Part shown: piece by piece, positions 31,668 through 41,980 of the stretch
How the letters are laid out: each line of letters begins with the position of its first letter
How positions within the stretch are numbered: the stretch's first letter is position 1
NCBI RefSeq assembly: GCF_018139545.1
Contig: NZ_JAGSPJ010000001.1
Span: 124,001 to 188,000 of the forward strand
Reading direction: 5' to 3'
Source: Affinundibacterium fentianense
Lineage (GTDB): Bacteria > Pseudomonadota > Gammaproteobacteria > Burkholderiales > Burkholderiaceae_D
Length of the DNA stretch: 64,000 nt
Made by a program: the position numbers and the translations under genes
The notes under the pieces: generated by a model
What the model saw: only the letters and a program-made list of their open reading frames with translations
What the model was told of the DNA's origin: nothing
Databases searched by the model: none

Positions 31668-31700
31668 AAGAGGGCAATAACGATATTACCCTCTTTTTTT
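31668..31700 (-). terminator. Hairpin terminator downstream of the 31735-32100 gene
   Basis: AAGAGGG (31668-31674) pairs with CCCTCTT (31689-31695), with further A-T pairs inside. On the plus strand it ends in T7; on the minus strand, downstream of the gene stopping at 31735, it runs into TATTTT. The only gene near enough to use it is on the minus strand, so I assign that, but it can work in both directions. Confidence 0.65.
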
Positions 31701-31734
31701 CGGCTGTTTATTGATGGATTAAATGGATTCACTA

Positions 31735-32100
31735 TTAAAGTTGTACAAACTTGGCCAAAACTTGTGTTGCATTGCCATCATTGGCAACTTGAAAGCGAAG
31801 TTCGATTTCCCTGTTCTGGGAGATAAAGCTTTCTGATGAGTTTGGGAAAACTTGCGTTGGCTTCATACCAGCTATTTCAACATAGTATTTGTTTTGTCTT
31901 TGTGTCATGATCAAGGTTTGACCATTATCCATGACATAGTGTCCAACTAATTCGCGAGACTGCTCTGGGCTGAGATAGTGCGAACGGAATAGGCTAGAGC
32001 CTTTAACCGTGACTTGTGTGTCGATATCAGGAGAATACGCCAATGCGCTATTTGCGCAAAATAGGATCGAAATGGTAAGTGCTTTTAAAAGAGTATTCAT
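31735..32100 (-). CDS. Small exported hypothetical protein
   Basis: The 121 residues start at ATG 32100, with GGAG six bases upstream (the open frame continues further up without family support). A signal peptide of about 20 residues ends in CANSALA. The mature part has a repetitive beta pattern and the NGQTLIMTQRQNKYYVEI stretch. No family recognised. It is a single gene. Confidence 0.65.
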   Translation of the reverse strand: MNTLLKALTISILFCANSALAYSPDIDTQVTVKGSSLFRSHYLSPEQSRELVGHYVMDNGQTLIMTQRQNKYYVEIAGMKPTQVFPNSSESFISQNREIELRFQVANDGNATQVLAKFVQL

Positions 32101-32374
32101 GATGTGCTCCATAGGATTGAAACGGAAGAGTTGAAATAAAACGATCAAAAATATAAATGGCGTCAATCAAAAGCATAGGGAGATGACTGGATATTCGCTG
32201 CGCATCGTTTCGCTTTACCATGATTGACAAATGAAATGTAGGCGAGGTGATAGAGATAGTTAAGTAAGTTCCGATAGGCCGCAAAAAGTGCGGTATTAGA
32301 TGCTTAAATACCAGATAAACAGAATCGGAAAATATTGGGATTGCGATTCTCGTAAGAATAAAAAAGGAGTGAAT

Positions 32375-32938
32375 ATGTTGCAAAATAAGATTCTAGTTGG
32401 TGCTGGTTTTTGTATGATCGTCGCACTCTCGGCTTGTAGTAGTACGGCAAAAAAAGAAGTGCAATCGGATACCCCACAAGCGAGTCAAAATTTTGATTCG
32501 AAAGTCGGTGCAGCAATTACCTCTCCGCTGAGCGATTTAAATTTAGTGAAAGCAGATATTCCTCTTGTATTAATCAATGCTAGGAAAGCTCCATATATGG
32601 TGGTTCCAGGCGCTGACTGTGCTTGGTTTGATAAGGAAATTAGTTCATTGAATGCGGTTTTAGGTCCAGATTTGGATGCCGCCAAAGTGGATGAGAATGG
32701 CAATATTGTTGAGCGTGAACTAGGCAATGCGACTGTTAATGCTTTACGCAGCTTTACCGAGGGCTTCGTGCCGTTTCGTTCTTGGGTGCGTCGATTAACC
32801 GGCGCAGATAATCATGCTAAAGAAGTCGCAGCAGCAGGGATGGCCGGAATTGTTCGTCGCTCTTTTTTGAAAGGCGTTGCTAACGCTCGTGCTTGCCATG
32901 TTTCGGCAGATTTAAACAATCCGCATGAAACCAAATAA
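32375..32938 (+). CDS. Hypothetical lipoprotein
   Basis: The 187 residues start at ATG 32375, with AAAGGAG just upstream. The N-terminus ends in VALSACSS, a lipobox (L-S-A-C), so the protein is probably lipid-anchored in the envelope. The body has no motif I recognise. It is followed by the exported protease gene 86 bases downstream; a shared function is possible but not shown. Confidence 0.7.
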   Translation: MLQNKILVGAGFCMIVALSACSSTAKKEVQSDTPQASQNFDSKVGAAITSPLSDLNLVKADIPLVLINARKAPYMVVPGADCAWFDKEISSLNAVLGPDLDAAKVDENGNIVERELGNATVNALRSFTEGFVPFRSWVRRLTGADNHAKEVAAAGMAGIVRRSFLKGVANARACHVSADLNNPHETK

Positions 32939-33024
32939 CATTATTTTTGTCGAATATTGCCTAAATAAGTTTGTAAAATTAAATTTTGTTTTTTTTCTTA
33001 GCCGCTTTGCTGAAAGATTATTGG

Positions 33025-34566
33025 ATGTCTACCAAGTTTTTAATGGGCTTTTTGCTCGGTTCCGTATTGTTCCTCAATCCTCTCCATCAGGCCGTTGCTA
33101 GTAATAGCAAGTCGGTATCGAGCAGTAGTGCTGCGGCAAATTCTGCTAATTTGGAAAAGTCAGTGGTAAAAGTGTTCTCGACTTTGCGTGGGCCCGATCC
33201 ATTTAAGCCTTGGGGGAAAGCGGCACCGCAAGAGGTCACGGGTTCAGGTGTCGTGATTGAAGGGCGTCGAATTTTGACCAACGCGCATGTGGTGGAATAT
33301 GCGAGCCAGGTTCAAATTCAAACTGGACAGGATGGAGATAAGCTGCCAGCAACGGTGGTCGCGATTTCACGCTCTATGGACTTGGCTGTTTTGAAGCTGG
33401 ATGACGAGAAGTTTTTTGATACGCATGCAGCGGTTGGACGTACAAATAAATTACCTGAAGTCACTGATGCTGTTTTTGCCTATGGCTATCCAACAGGTGG
33501 TAATTCTTTGTCTATTACGAAAGGAATAGTTTCTCGAATTGAATTCGTTGATTATGACGGCAGCACGGGAGGCCTGCGGATACAAATTGACGCTGCAATC
33601 AATCCTGGAAACAGTGGCGGTCCTGTGATCGCTGGCGACAAGATGATTGGCTTAGCATTTTCAGGTTTAATGCATGCTCAAAATATCGGCTACATTATTC
33701 CGAATGAAGAAATTGAATTGTTTCTGAAGGATATCGCCGATCAAAAATACGATGGAAAACCCTCATTGCTTGATGTGACGCAGACCTTAGAAAATGCCAC
33801 TGTTCGTGAATTCTTGAAATTGGACAAGACAATTGAGGGATGCATTATTCATCGGCCATACATCGAGACTGCAGAAGGTGTATTGAAAGAGTGGGATGTC
33901 GTGACGCACATAGGTGATACCCCAGTTGATAATCAATGTATGGTGAAATTGAAACCGAATGTGCGTGTGATGTTCAAATACAAGGTGCAGCAAGTTGCGG
34001 CGAAGGATAAAGTTTCTCTTGGTATTGTCCGTGGTGGTAAGGCGATGAGAGTGGATGCTCCGCTTTTTAAAGGGCGCCCTCATTTAATTGGTGATTTGCA
34101 AGGTGGCTATCCATCTTATTTTGTGTTTGGCCCTATCGTCTTTTCAAGGGCAACAGTTGAGTATTTAAGTTTTCTCACGAACAATGCGCCTGCCATGAAC
34201 GGCTATGCCTATAACGCGAGCCCCCTAGTGACCTTGCGCGGTGAGAAACCTAGTGCTGAACGTGAGGAACTGGTTGTCGTGAGTTCGCCATTTTTTCCGC
34301 ACAAGCTTGTCACAGGCTATAGTAATCGCTTTGGTTCGGTTATTTATTCAATCAACGGGCAACCAGTCAAGAGTTTGCGACATTTGGTGACGATGCTTCG
34401 CGATATGCAAGATGAATTGATTGTGATTCATTATGATCAACGATACGGTGAAACGATGGTGTTGCCACGAAAAGCGATGTTGGCAGAGACAGAAGGAATC
34501 CTATCTGATAATGGTATTCGTTCGCAGGGGTCAGTAGATATGATGGCAATCTGGAATGCCAAATAG
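33025..34566 (+). CDS. Exported Deg/HtrA-like serine protease (S1C), Deg9-like
   Basis: The 513 residues start at ATG 33025 (the frame is open to 32986). A signal peptide ends around HQAVA. The catalytic triad is visible: His in TNAHVVEY, Asp in RSMDLAVLKL and Ser in NPGNSGGPV. The C-terminal half lacks an ordinary bacterial DegP PDZ pattern. It resembles the divergent PDZ region of the plant-type Deg9/Deg10 group, with the GGYPSYFVFGPIVFSRATVE stretch. A strong terminator follows. Role: periplasmic protein quality control, with substrate unknown. Confidence 0.87.
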   Translation: MSTKFLMGFLLGSVLFLNPLHQAVASNSKSVSSSSAAANSANLEKSVVKVFSTLRGPDPFKPWGKAAPQEVTGSGVVIEGRRILTNAHVVEYASQVQIQTGQDGDKLPATVVAISRSMDLAVLKLDDEKFFDTHAAVGRTNKLPEVTDAVFAYGYPTGGNSLSITKGIVSRIEFVDYDGSTGGLRIQIDAAINPGNSGGPVIAGDKMIGLAFSGLMHAQNIGYIIPNEEIELFLKDIADQKYDGKPSLLDVTQTLENATVREFLKLDKTIEGCIIHRPYIETAEGVLKEWDVVTHIGDTPVDNQCMVKLKPNVRVMFKYKVQQVAAKDKVSLGIVRGGKAMRVDAPLFKGRPHLIGDLQGGYPSYFVFGPIVFSRATVEYLSFLTNNAPAMNGYAYNASPLVTLRGEKPSAEREELVVVSSPFFPHKLVTGYSNRFGSVIYSINGQPVKSLRHLVTMLRDMQDELIVIHYDQRYGETMVLPRKAMLAETEGILSDNGIRSQGSVDMMAIWNAK

Positions 34567-34634
34567 GGGAGGTAAAATAGGGGGAGGTAAATCGATCAAT
34601 TTACTAATTTGATCTTATTTTCGATCTCATGTTG

Positions 34635-34675
34635 AAACAAGGCGCAGAAGATTTTTTTTGCGCCTTGTTTTTTTT
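34635..34675 (+). terminator. Terminator after the Deg-like protease
   Basis: AAACAAGGCGCA (34635-34646) pairs with TGCGCCTTGTTT (34659-34670), a 12-bp stem whose T-rich end continues to 34675. It is a strong rho-independent terminator. Confidence 0.92.
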
Positions 34676-34753
34676 GGGGCGTTTCGTTTATCGTCAAATT
34701 GAAAGCTGAGAAGAATTCAATATGATCTCACTTGTATTCACTGCGATGTGTAT

Positions 34754-35365
34754 TTAATCAAATCGAATGTCGATTAAAAAATAGCGCGGAATGTTATATT
34801 TTTTGCCGAAATCTTCTGGTATTAAATCAGACTGATTGACATCAGGATATTGGATACTGCCGTTTTTAGCCTTGTACGGCATCATAAAACTTAAAATACT
34901 TCGATTTTGACCTACCGGAAACTCGATTTCCGTAGCTCCGCCCTGTAGGCTCTTCAATGTGAAATCTTTTTGGTCTGGGCTAAGGTCGAATTCTTTCACG
35001 GCTCCATACCCCAAGAAGCGAAAATCGAATTTCGCTTTTCCCGCAGCTGTGCGTTGGACTAAGACATTAAAAGTAAACTCTTGTTCTTTGAGTTTGAAAA
35101 ATTCATCTTCTTTAGAATCAAAAATTTCATAGGTTTTAACCAATTTTCCTTTGGAAAAATCACGAATTAAAATCTTAAAATCTTTGCCCCACAGGTGTGT
35201 ACCGCTGAACTTTACTTTGCTATAACTGATGCCTTGAAACCGCAATACATTCATCAAATCTTCATTTTCTACACCTTCTATTGTGCTCAATTTAATATTT
35301 GATTGAGCACTGGCAAGTGCAATTGGTAAAACTAGTCCTGCTATGAGTAATGAAATTTTACGCAT
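34754..35365 (-). CDS. Exported hypothetical protein
   Basis: The 203 residues start at ATG 35365, giving MRKISLLIAGLVLPIALASA as an evident signal peptide; the open frame begins 12 codons earlier. The mature part alternates charged and hydrophobic residues, as in a beta-rich periplasmic protein. I recognise no family. It faces the Deg-like protease gene and is divergent from the DUF2975 gene. Confidence 0.6.
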   Translation of the reverse strand: MRKISLLIAGLVLPIALASAQSNIKLSTIEGVENEDLMNVLRFQGISYSKVKFSGTHLWGKDFKILIRDFSKGKLVKTYEIFDSKEDEFFKLKEQEFTFNVLVQRTAAGKAKFDFRFLGYGAVKEFDLSPDQKDFTLKSLQGGATEIEFPVGQNRSILSFMMPYKAKNGSIQYPDVNQSDLIPEDFGKKYNIPRYFLIDIRFD

Positions 35366-35567
35366 GATTTTTCCAATAAAAAAATATGGATAGAAATGCA
35401 AAGTCGATTAAATCCGTCTACGGTTATAAGCAAAATCTTATCATCGGAATGGGTAATTGCATCGATTATTCTATTGTAACTGTGGAAAAGTTGTTTACTT
35501 TAAGTTTTACTTAAATTAATATCGTTTTTAACGATATTTTTCAATTTGCACTTTAATGAGGGATGAA

Positions 35568-36077
35568 ATGGATCAAATGCGTGCATCAGTGAATTCAAAC
35601 TTGGCTAAGTTGAGTATTTTGATCAAATTGTTGGTAGGGATATTGATTTTGAATTTATGTTTTGATCGCGCCACACAGCTAATTCCTATATATACGGTGG
35701 GCGGCAACTTTAGTTTGTGGAACACATTGATGATGTCCCTCAAATTGCCGCACTTTTGGACGGGGTTGTTGGTTCCCATCATCTACCTGTTTGCTCTTTG
35801 GTCTGCGTCTAACTTTCTCAAGCACTTTGAGGAACAGAAGCGATTTGGGGATGAAACATTGCATCTTTTACAGAAAATTGGTGCTGATTTGATGTATGTG
35901 GCGATGGCTGCGATTTTGATGGTTCCCACTATTGAGGCATGGATTAATCAAGGCGGACGCGGGGTTAAAACAGATTGGGATATTCAAACGGTCACCATCG
36001 GGATGATTGGACTCATTTTAAAATTCGTCGCGCAGCGTGCGCGAAATTTACAGTCACAACTTGATAGTTTTGTTTAG
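35568..36077 (+). CDS. DUF2975 family membrane protein
   Basis: The 169-residue membrane protein has four hydrophobic segments (about 20-40, 55-75, 100-122 and 140-158). The pattern and the adjacent small HTH gene match DUF2975, where the two proteins are routinely paired (membrane protein plus Xre-like regulator). I start at ATG 35568 because GAGGG lies five bases before it; ATG 35556 is also possible. The function of the family is not established. Confidence 0.78.
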   Translation: MDQMRASVNSNLAKLSILIKLLVGILILNLCFDRATQLIPIYTVGGNFSLWNTLMMSLKLPHFWTGLLVPIIYLFALWSASNFLKHFEEQKRFGDETLHLLQKIGADLMYVAMAAILMVPTIEAWINQGGRGVKTDWDIQTVTIGMIGLILKFVAQRARNLQSQLDSFV

Positions 36078-36088
36078 GGCATCAAACC

Positions 36089-36328
36089 ATGCCAATTCGA
36101 GTAAATTTGGATGTGATGTTGGCGCGTCGTAAAATGCGAGCGAAATATCTGGCTGAACAAATAGGCTTATCTGAGACCCAGCTATCGATGTTGAGAACTG
36201 AAAAAGTTCGCGGTATTCGTTTTGATACTCTAGCGAAAATTTGTTTAATTTTGGATTGTAAGCCTGCAGATATTTTAGACTACGAATTTAATGAACTGGA
36301 TAGGCAGCGTCGGAATGAAGAGCAATAG
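36089..36328 (+). CDS. Small Xre-family helix-turn-helix regulator
   Basis: The 79 residues are almost all one Cro/CI-type HTH: LDVMLARRKMRAKYLAEQIG, then LSETQLSMLRTEKVRGIRF (recognition region) and LDCKPADILDYE. It starts 11 bases after the DUF2975 gene, so the two are co-transcribed; such pairs are common in Firmicutes and Proteobacteria. It probably autoregulates the pair. Confidence 0.85.
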   Translation: MPIRVNLDVMLARRKMRAKYLAEQIGLSETQLSMLRTEKVRGIRFDTLAKICLILDCKPADILDYEFNELDRQRRNEEQ

Positions 36329-36340
36329 CGCCGATTGACA

Positions 36341-38038
36341 TTATTCAAGCTGCTCTATGTGCTCGACTAGTAACTGCACTTTCGTAGACCCGTTGTACTC
36401 ATTCGCATCCAATCGAAATGCAACGCGTACACGATCATTGAAATTGTCTGTGTGTCCGAACCAAATTGCGTCATAACGGACCCCATTTTTTTCTAGAAGC
36501 AATTTAAGATGACGCTCCTTTAAAATACGTTGGGAAATAAGTTTAAATTCATCGCAAAATAGTGGGGGCGGGAATCCCTGACCCCAAACTTGATTGTCTA
36601 GAACTTCGATGAAGTCGATTGAGAAATAGGCCTCTTCTAGTGCGCCATCTGTCTCGATAATGCGTTCTAATTCTTCTTGGCGTAGCCACGCTTTACCAAC
36701 AGCTTCAAATGCAGCCTGGAACGCGGCGAAGTCTTCAAATCGAATGCTCAGGCCAGCAGCCATTGCATGACCGCCAAATTTTTGAATAAGGGTGGGGAAT
36801 TTTTTCGACACAAGATCGAGTGCGTCCCGAAGGTGAAATCCAGGAATGGATCTGCCAGACCCTTTTATTAGGCCATTGTCGCCCGGTGCAAAAGTAATCG
36901 TTGGACGATAAAATTTATCCTTTAGACGCGAGGCAACGATTCCAATAACGCCTTGATGCCAAGACTCGTCAAAAACCGTAATGGTATGGGTGTCGTGTGC
37001 CTGAAAAGTATCGAGATGAAGGAGAGCAAGGTCTTGCATTTCTTTCTCAATGTCTTTTCGTTCCGAGTTAATGCTTTGTAATTCTTGCGCAATTTGCCAA
37101 GCACGTCCGTCGTCATCTGTCGTGAGACATTCTATTCCTAGTGACATATCAGCTAGTCGACCTGCAGCATTTAAGCGAGGACCTAGGGCGAATCCAAGAT
37201 CAAATGGACTAGCAACTCGTGGCTCTCTGCCTGCGACACGAAATAGAGCAGCAATGCCTGCATGCATTCGACCTGCACGCATACGTTTGAGACCCTGTGC
37301 GACGAGAATTCGATTGTTCGAGTCAAGTTTCACAACGTCAGCAACAGTTCCAAGTGCGACTAAATCGAGTAGCGTATCGAGTTTTGGTTGACTTTGCGCA
37401 TCGTAGATACCGCGTTGCCTAAGTTCGGCACGTAGTGCTAACAGGACATAAAACATGACCCCGACACCAGCCAAATTTTTACTGGGGAAATCACATAATG
37501 CTTGATTTGGATTGACGATTACGCTGGCTTTAGGCAGATTGTCAGCAGGTAGGTGATGATCGGTCACAAGAACCTCGATCCCCTGCGCATTGGCAGCAGC
37601 AACGCCATCAATACTAGCGATCCCATTGTCAACCGTGACAATAATATCGGGTGATTTTTCTCGTATCGTTAAGTCGACAATTTCTGGTGTCAAGCCATAG
37701 CCATACTCAAATCGATTTGGCACAATATAATCGACGTTGGCGCCAAGCATGCGCAGACCGCGTATTCCCACTGCACAGGCCGTAGCTCCATCACAATCAT
37801 AGTCGGCGACGATGACTAATTTTTTATGAGCCAAAATTGCATCCGCTAAGAAGCATGCAGCTTTGTCATTATGCATGAGGCGATTCGGTGGAATTAAAGC
37901 GGATAGCTCTGTGAATAGTTCGTCTGCTCCCATAATTCCGCGAGCTGCAAATAGGCGCGCCAATACGGGATGTAATCCACTTTGTCGAAGTAGTTCGGAT
38001 TGCCGAAAGGAATAGCTACGAGTACTAATACGTGTCAT
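36341..38038 (-). CDS. recJ: Single-stranded-DNA-specific exonuclease RecJ
   Basis: A 5'-3' ssDNA exonuclease in RecFOR recombination and mismatch repair. The 565 residues match RecJ. The DHH phosphoesterase motifs are present: VADYDCDGATAC (motif I), the DHH triad in VTDHHLPADNLP, and the DHHA1 region with GSGRSIPGFHL near residue 390. The OB-like C-terminal end follows. It is convergent with the HTH gene, with a 12-base gap. Confidence 0.97.
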   Translation of the reverse strand: MTRISTRSYSFRQSELLRQSGLHPVLARLFAARGIMGADELFTELSALIPPNRLMHNDKAACFLADAILAHKKLVIVADYDCDGATACAVGIRGLRMLGANVDYIVPNRFEYGYGLTPEIVDLTIREKSPDIIVTVDNGIASIDGVAAANAQGIEVLVTDHHLPADNLPKASVIVNPNQALCDFPSKNLAGVGVMFYVLLALRAELRQRGIYDAQSQPKLDTLLDLVALGTVADVVKLDSNNRILVAQGLKRMRAGRMHAGIAALFRVAGREPRVASPFDLGFALGPRLNAAGRLADMSLGIECLTTDDDGRAWQIAQELQSINSERKDIEKEMQDLALLHLDTFQAHDTHTITVFDESWHQGVIGIVASRLKDKFYRPTITFAPGDNGLIKGSGRSIPGFHLRDALDLVSKKFPTLIQKFGGHAMAAGLSIRFEDFAAFQAAFEAVGKAWLRQEELERIIETDGALEEAYFSIDFIEVLDNQVWGQGFPPPLFCDEFKLISQRILKERHLKLLLEKNGVRYDAIWFGHTDNFNDRVRVAFRLDANEYNGSTKVQLLVEHIEQLE

Positions 38039-38135
38039 ACATTATTAACAGAAAAATTGGTCTTGGAATACCGCAAAAATATTTCGCAAATGATCGAAAG
38101 ATGACTAGATATAAATGTCAATAAATCCGAATAAA

Positions 38136-39134
38136 TTAGGTATCGGAAGCGAGTTCAAGTAAGGTCTGTAAATTTGGCTTCTTCCAAAACTGCCATGTGC
38201 GAGGCTTCCTACAGGACAATTCTTGCAGTCGGTGACCATCGGTTAAAATCAATTTAAGTGATGAAATTTGTCTTGTTTGTAAGGCTTGAAGAAGTATCGA
38301 GAATAAGCCTTTTTCAAGTTCTGCATAAGCCAATAACCAACTTCCCCAATCGCTATTTAATGCTGGTTCTAACAAAGAATTATCTATGAAGTACTGACGA
38401 CTACCGGCATCTTTAGAGAACAATTCATTTAAACTTAGATGACGATACGGATAGTCGAGCAATTGTTTGCTCGGACTATGTATCCAAACGGAGTTGATTG
38501 TTTTCATCCCCAGACTTTCACGCTTTTGATTGATGGGATGAATATGCCACAGCATTTGAATTTCGTTTTGCAATTTTCGCCATGCACGCGCGTGCTCGCC
38601 TTGTGCCAACCAAATTTCCATGTTATGTCCTGCTGCCGCATCAAGGCTTGCGGTGCGCAGATCATACCAAGTGTCAGCACGCAGAAACCATGTTTTGGCA
38701 TCACCATAAATCAATTCGTGTCCCAATTCAGCGCAGATCTCTTGTGCAGCTAAAAATAAGTCTTTCGCCTCAATATCGCTTATTTCCAATCGACGTTGAT
38801 CTGTCATAACGAGATGATCACGCGCAATATGAATGTGAACAGGGCTCAGACTGAACCAGTATCCTTCAGTTGTAAGAATGCCGAAATCTCGCATGCGTTG
38901 ATGGCTAAAAGGTGGGCTGCTATCTATTTGAATTTGCCCAGAGTCATAGGCTGTTTTGTGACCCCAGTATTCATGGGGTAAATAGCGTGCGAACTCATCA
39001 AATTGCCGTCTTGGGGATTGATCTGCGTAAATAAGTAAAGTCGACAGAGAAGGCATCGTCATTTGCTTGATCAATGCTTTCGCTAGCGATGCAGGAGGAA
39101 TACTGAAAGGTAAAATGATTTCTAATTGGCTCAT
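38136..39134 (-). CDS. Conserved hypothetical protein upstream of recJ
   Basis: The 332 residues have no motif I can name. The start MSQLEIILPFSIPPASLAKAL is family-like in feel, with several Trp/Pro/Leu-rich segments and no signal peptide or membrane segment. It is read in the same direction as recJ, 97 bases upstream of it. I believe proteins of this kind occur next to recJ and lolC in Burkholderiales, but I cannot confirm this from the window. Confidence 0.65.
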   Translation of the reverse strand: MSQLEIILPFSIPPASLAKALIKQMTMPSLSTLLIYADQSPRRQFDEFARYLPHEYWGHKTAYDSGQIQIDSSPPFSHQRMRDFGILTTEGYWFSLSPVHIHIARDHLVMTDQRRLEISDIEAKDLFLAAQEICAELGHELIYGDAKTWFLRADTWYDLRTASLDAAAGHNMEIWLAQGEHARAWRKLQNEIQMLWHIHPINQKRESLGMKTINSVWIHSPSKQLLDYPYRHLSLNELFSKDAGSRQYFIDNSLLEPALNSDWGSWLLAYAELEKGLFSILLQALQTRQISSLKLILTDGHRLQELSCRKPRTWQFWKKPNLQTLLELASDT

Positions 39135-39331
39135 GTCCGTGATTGTATGGCAAACTACGCGTTCTTGAAGTAGGCGCGGAGAATTTTCTTATGATAAATC
39201 TGCTCTTGTCGCTTTTGGAAAGTGTCACTGCACCTGGATACTTAATCAAGGTTACTGAACTGAAGCTCTCAAACTGTGCTGAAGAGAATCGTTGATTGGT
39301 ATGTTTGATAGATTTAAATGATGTGGAATTA

Positions 39332-40606
39332 ATGAGGATTGCGAATTTTGTGAAAAATCTTTCTTTTGAGTGGCTAGTTGGGTTTCGCTACACACGTGCC
39401 GGTCGACGTAGTAGTCGCAATAGCTTTATTTCTTTTATCTCGCTGATTTCAATGGCAGGTATCGCGTTGGGCGTTGCGGCACTAATCATCGTTCTTTCGG
39501 TCATGAATGGATTCCAAAAAGAAGTGCGCGATAGAATGTTATCCGTGTTGCCGCATATCGAAGTTTTTGACGCAAGCGGTGTTATTCCTGATTGGGTGGC
39601 AACTGCTAAGGAGGTACAAAAACATCCCGCGGTTCTCGGTGCTGCACCTTATGTGGACGCACAGAGCATGATCGTGAACGATGGTGTGATGCGAGGAACT
39701 TTGTTGCGCGGAATCTTGCCCGAAGAGGAGCCCAAAGTTTCGATTGTGGCGACGAAAGTCAAAGCGGGGAAGCTGACTGATCTAAAAGCGGGGGCATTTA
39801 ATATTATCTTAGGCGTTGACCTGGCGCGCGCAATGCATGTAGGTATAGGCGACAAAGTTACATTGGCAGCGCCAGAGGGCCAATTAACGCCAGCGGGTAC
39901 GATTCCTCGTCTCAAAGCGTTTACTGTGGTGGCTGTATTTGAAGCCGGTCATTATGAGTTTGATTCAGGAATGGCCTTCATACATCTGCAGGACGCGGAG
40001 AAATTTTTCCGACAAGACGCACCCACTGGTGTGCGTCTTCGTATTAGAGACATGCTGCAAGCACCGAAAGTCGCTTTTGAGCTCAGCCGTTCTCTAGGCG
40101 GCAGCCTGATTGCACGTGATTGGTCACAGCAAAACAGTAATTATTTTGCTGCAGTGAAAACAGAAAAGACCATGATGTTCATCATTTTGACTTTGATCAT
40201 CGCAGTTGCTGCATTCAACTTGGTCTCGACTTTAGTGATGACCGTTACTGAAAAGCAAGCTGATATTGCAATTCTGCGCACCCTTGGTGCCTCCCCAATG
40301 TCGATAATGAAAATCTTTATGATCCAAGGTGGTCTGGTCGGTTTGTTTGGTACGGGGCTTGGCGTGCTTTCGGGGATCGTTGTGGCACTCAATATTGACG
40401 TGATCGTTCCCTTTATCGAAAGCGTGTTGGGTATTCAATTTTTAGCGAAGGAAGTGTATGTAATCAGTACACTTCCTTCGGATTTGCATTGGTCGGATGT
40501 GTGGACGATCGGCGGAATCGCGGTAGTCTTGGCATTCCTCGCGACCATTTATCCTAGTTGGCGTGCTGCACGCGTAAAACCTGCGGAGGCACTACGTTAT
40601 GAGTAA
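39332..40606 (+). CDS. lolC: Lipoprotein-releasing ABC transporter permease LolC/LolE
   Basis: An inner-membrane permease of the Lol system, which extracts outer-membrane lipoproteins and hands them to LolA. It has an N-terminal membrane segment ([20 protein letters not shown]), a large periplasmic domain (about 70-270), then three membrane helices in the FtsX-like C-terminus. I list ATG 39332; GTG 39350, which would start [19 protein letters not shown], has AGGA upstream and fits the family N-terminus equally well. One permease gene is present rather than a LolC plus LolE pair, as in many betaproteobacteria. Confidence 0.93.
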   Translation: MRIANFVKNLSFEWLVGFRYTRAGRRSSRNSFISFISLISMAGIALGVAALIIVLSVMNGFQKEVRDRMLSVLPHIEVFDASGVIPDWVATAKEVQKHPAVLGAAPYVDAQSMIVNDGVMRGTLLRGILPEEEPKVSIVATKVKAGKLTDLKAGAFNIILGVDLARAMHVGIGDKVTLAAPEGQLTPAGTIPRLKAFTVVAVFEAGHYEFDSGMAFIHLQDAEKFFRQDAPTGVRLRIRDMLQAPKVAFELSRSLGGSLIARDWSQQNSNYFAAVKTEKTMMFIILTLIIAVAAFNLVSTLVMTVTEKQADIAILRTLGASPMSIMKIFMIQGGLVGLFGTGLGVLSGIVVALNIDVIVPFIESVLGIQFLAKEVYVISTLPSDLHWSDVWTIGGIAVVLAFLATIYPSWRAARVKPAEALRYE

Positions 40607-41288
40607 ATTTCAATCTGTTTTATCGTGCAATAATTTATCGAAAACTTTTGGTACGGGAGAGACTGCGGTTAAAGTTCTATCGAACGTCGATTGTTCGATT
40701 CATGCAGGGGAGCGTGTTGCGATCGTTGGCGCATCCGGATCGGGAAAGTCTACTTTATTACACTTGCTTGGTGGTTTAGACACGCCAACGAATGGCTCCG
40801 TTACATTGATGGGAAAGGATTTCGCAAGTCTTAACGAAACCGCGCGTGGGCATTTGCGTAATCAAAGCTTGGGTTTTGTCTACCAGTTCCATCATTTATT
40901 GCCGGAATTTACTGCTCTCGATAATGTTGCCATGCCTTTGCTCATTCGTCGTATGTCTCGTGTTGAGGCGCAAAATATTGCTCGAACAATGTTGGTAAAA
41001 GTCGGTTTGGAGCATCGTGTCACCCACGTTCCTGGAGAATTGTCTGGAGGAGAACGCCAGCGTGTGGCGTTGGCGCGCGCTTTGGTAACCAATCCATCAT
41101 GTGTTTTAGCTGATGAACCAACTGGCAATCTCGATCGCGGTATCGCAGATCACGTCTTTGCTTTGATGTTGGAGCTATCGAAGACCTTAGGAACCGCTTT
41201 TGTCATAGTGACTCATGACGCTGAATTAGCGCAACGGTGTGATCGAATTTTGCGACTGACTCCGAACGGTTTGGCGACAGAGGGCTAA
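40599..41288 (+). CDS. lolD: Lipoprotein-releasing ABC transporter ATP-binding protein
   Basis: The ATPase partner of the Lol permease. The 229 residues have Walker [12 protein letters not shown], the [15 protein letters not shown] signature, Walker [13 protein letters not shown] and the switch His in VTHDAE. It overlaps lolC by 8 bases, so translation is coupled. The LolD-type stretch [10 protein letters not shown] is present, as in the MacB/LolD subgroup. Confidence 0.96.
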   Translation: MSKFQSVLSCNNLSKTFGTGETAVKVLSNVDCSIHAGERVAIVGASGSGKSTLLHLLGGLDTPTNGSVTLMGKDFASLNETARGHLRNQSLGFVYQFHHLLPEFTALDNVAMPLLIRRMSRVEAQNIARTMLVKVGLEHRVTHVPGELSGGERQRVALARALVTNPSCVLADEPTGNLDRGIADHVFALMLELSKTLGTAFVIVTHDAELAQRCDRILRLTPNGLATEG

Positions 41289-41562
41289 ATGTTTGTGTTA
41301 CGGCCGATCAAGCAATTTGATCAGAAACGAGTTTGTTCTCTGATTTGAATGACATTTGTCACGATCGGTATGATGAAAAGCGTGTTCCTACAAGTTTGTT
41401 GTTGAGATGAATCTAAACAATGCGAAAGATAAAAATACTGATTGCATGAACAGTGGTTTTGAATTACATTAACTACTACTGAATGCACATACAGTACTTT
41501 GAAAAGTTCAAGATGGGTATTCAAATTCACTCAATCACTCATCAAATTGTGGAGATTTTCAA

Positions 41563-41787
41563 ATGACTAACTTAGAACAAAGTTTTGATACACGTTTTGC
41601 TGTGCAATTTTCGCCAAGCACATTTTCAATGCGCATTGGTCGGCGCGAGATCTTTGTCTGTAATGATTTTCGTAGTCGTCAGTACCATGTCAATCCTATC
41701 ATTGACTGTTCGACAGGTGTGCAAGCAGGGCATTTAGAGATTTTACTGTTTCGCAAATGGTTGGTGATTTTGTCGAAGGCACGGTAA
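41563..41787 (+). CDS. Possible small protein of unknown function
   Basis: The 74-residue frame starts at ATG 41563, with GGAG eight bases upstream. The product is basic with aromatic and Arg-rich blocks and no recognised motif. It stands alone between lolD and cheZ. The 274 bases upstream hold no other gene. The ribosome binding site is the main support, so confidence is low. Confidence 0.35.
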   Translation: MTNLEQSFDTRFAVQFSPSTFSMRIGRREIFVCNDFRSRQYHVNPIIDCSTGVQAGHLEILLFRKWLVILSKAR

Positions 41788-41980
41788 ATAGAAGTGGGGT
41801 GAGGCAGGGTGATTTGCCTGTCTAGGACTTCCCTTTGAATACTTTGTTTTGATTGACACAATACATTCCAAGGTGCCCCAATGTGCGCTGTAAGTTTATA
41901 CTGTAGCTTTTCTGCTTAGCGCATATTGGTGCATGCTTGTGTAGGCGATTCGACGGATCAGCTTAGACAGAGGGGTGTTA

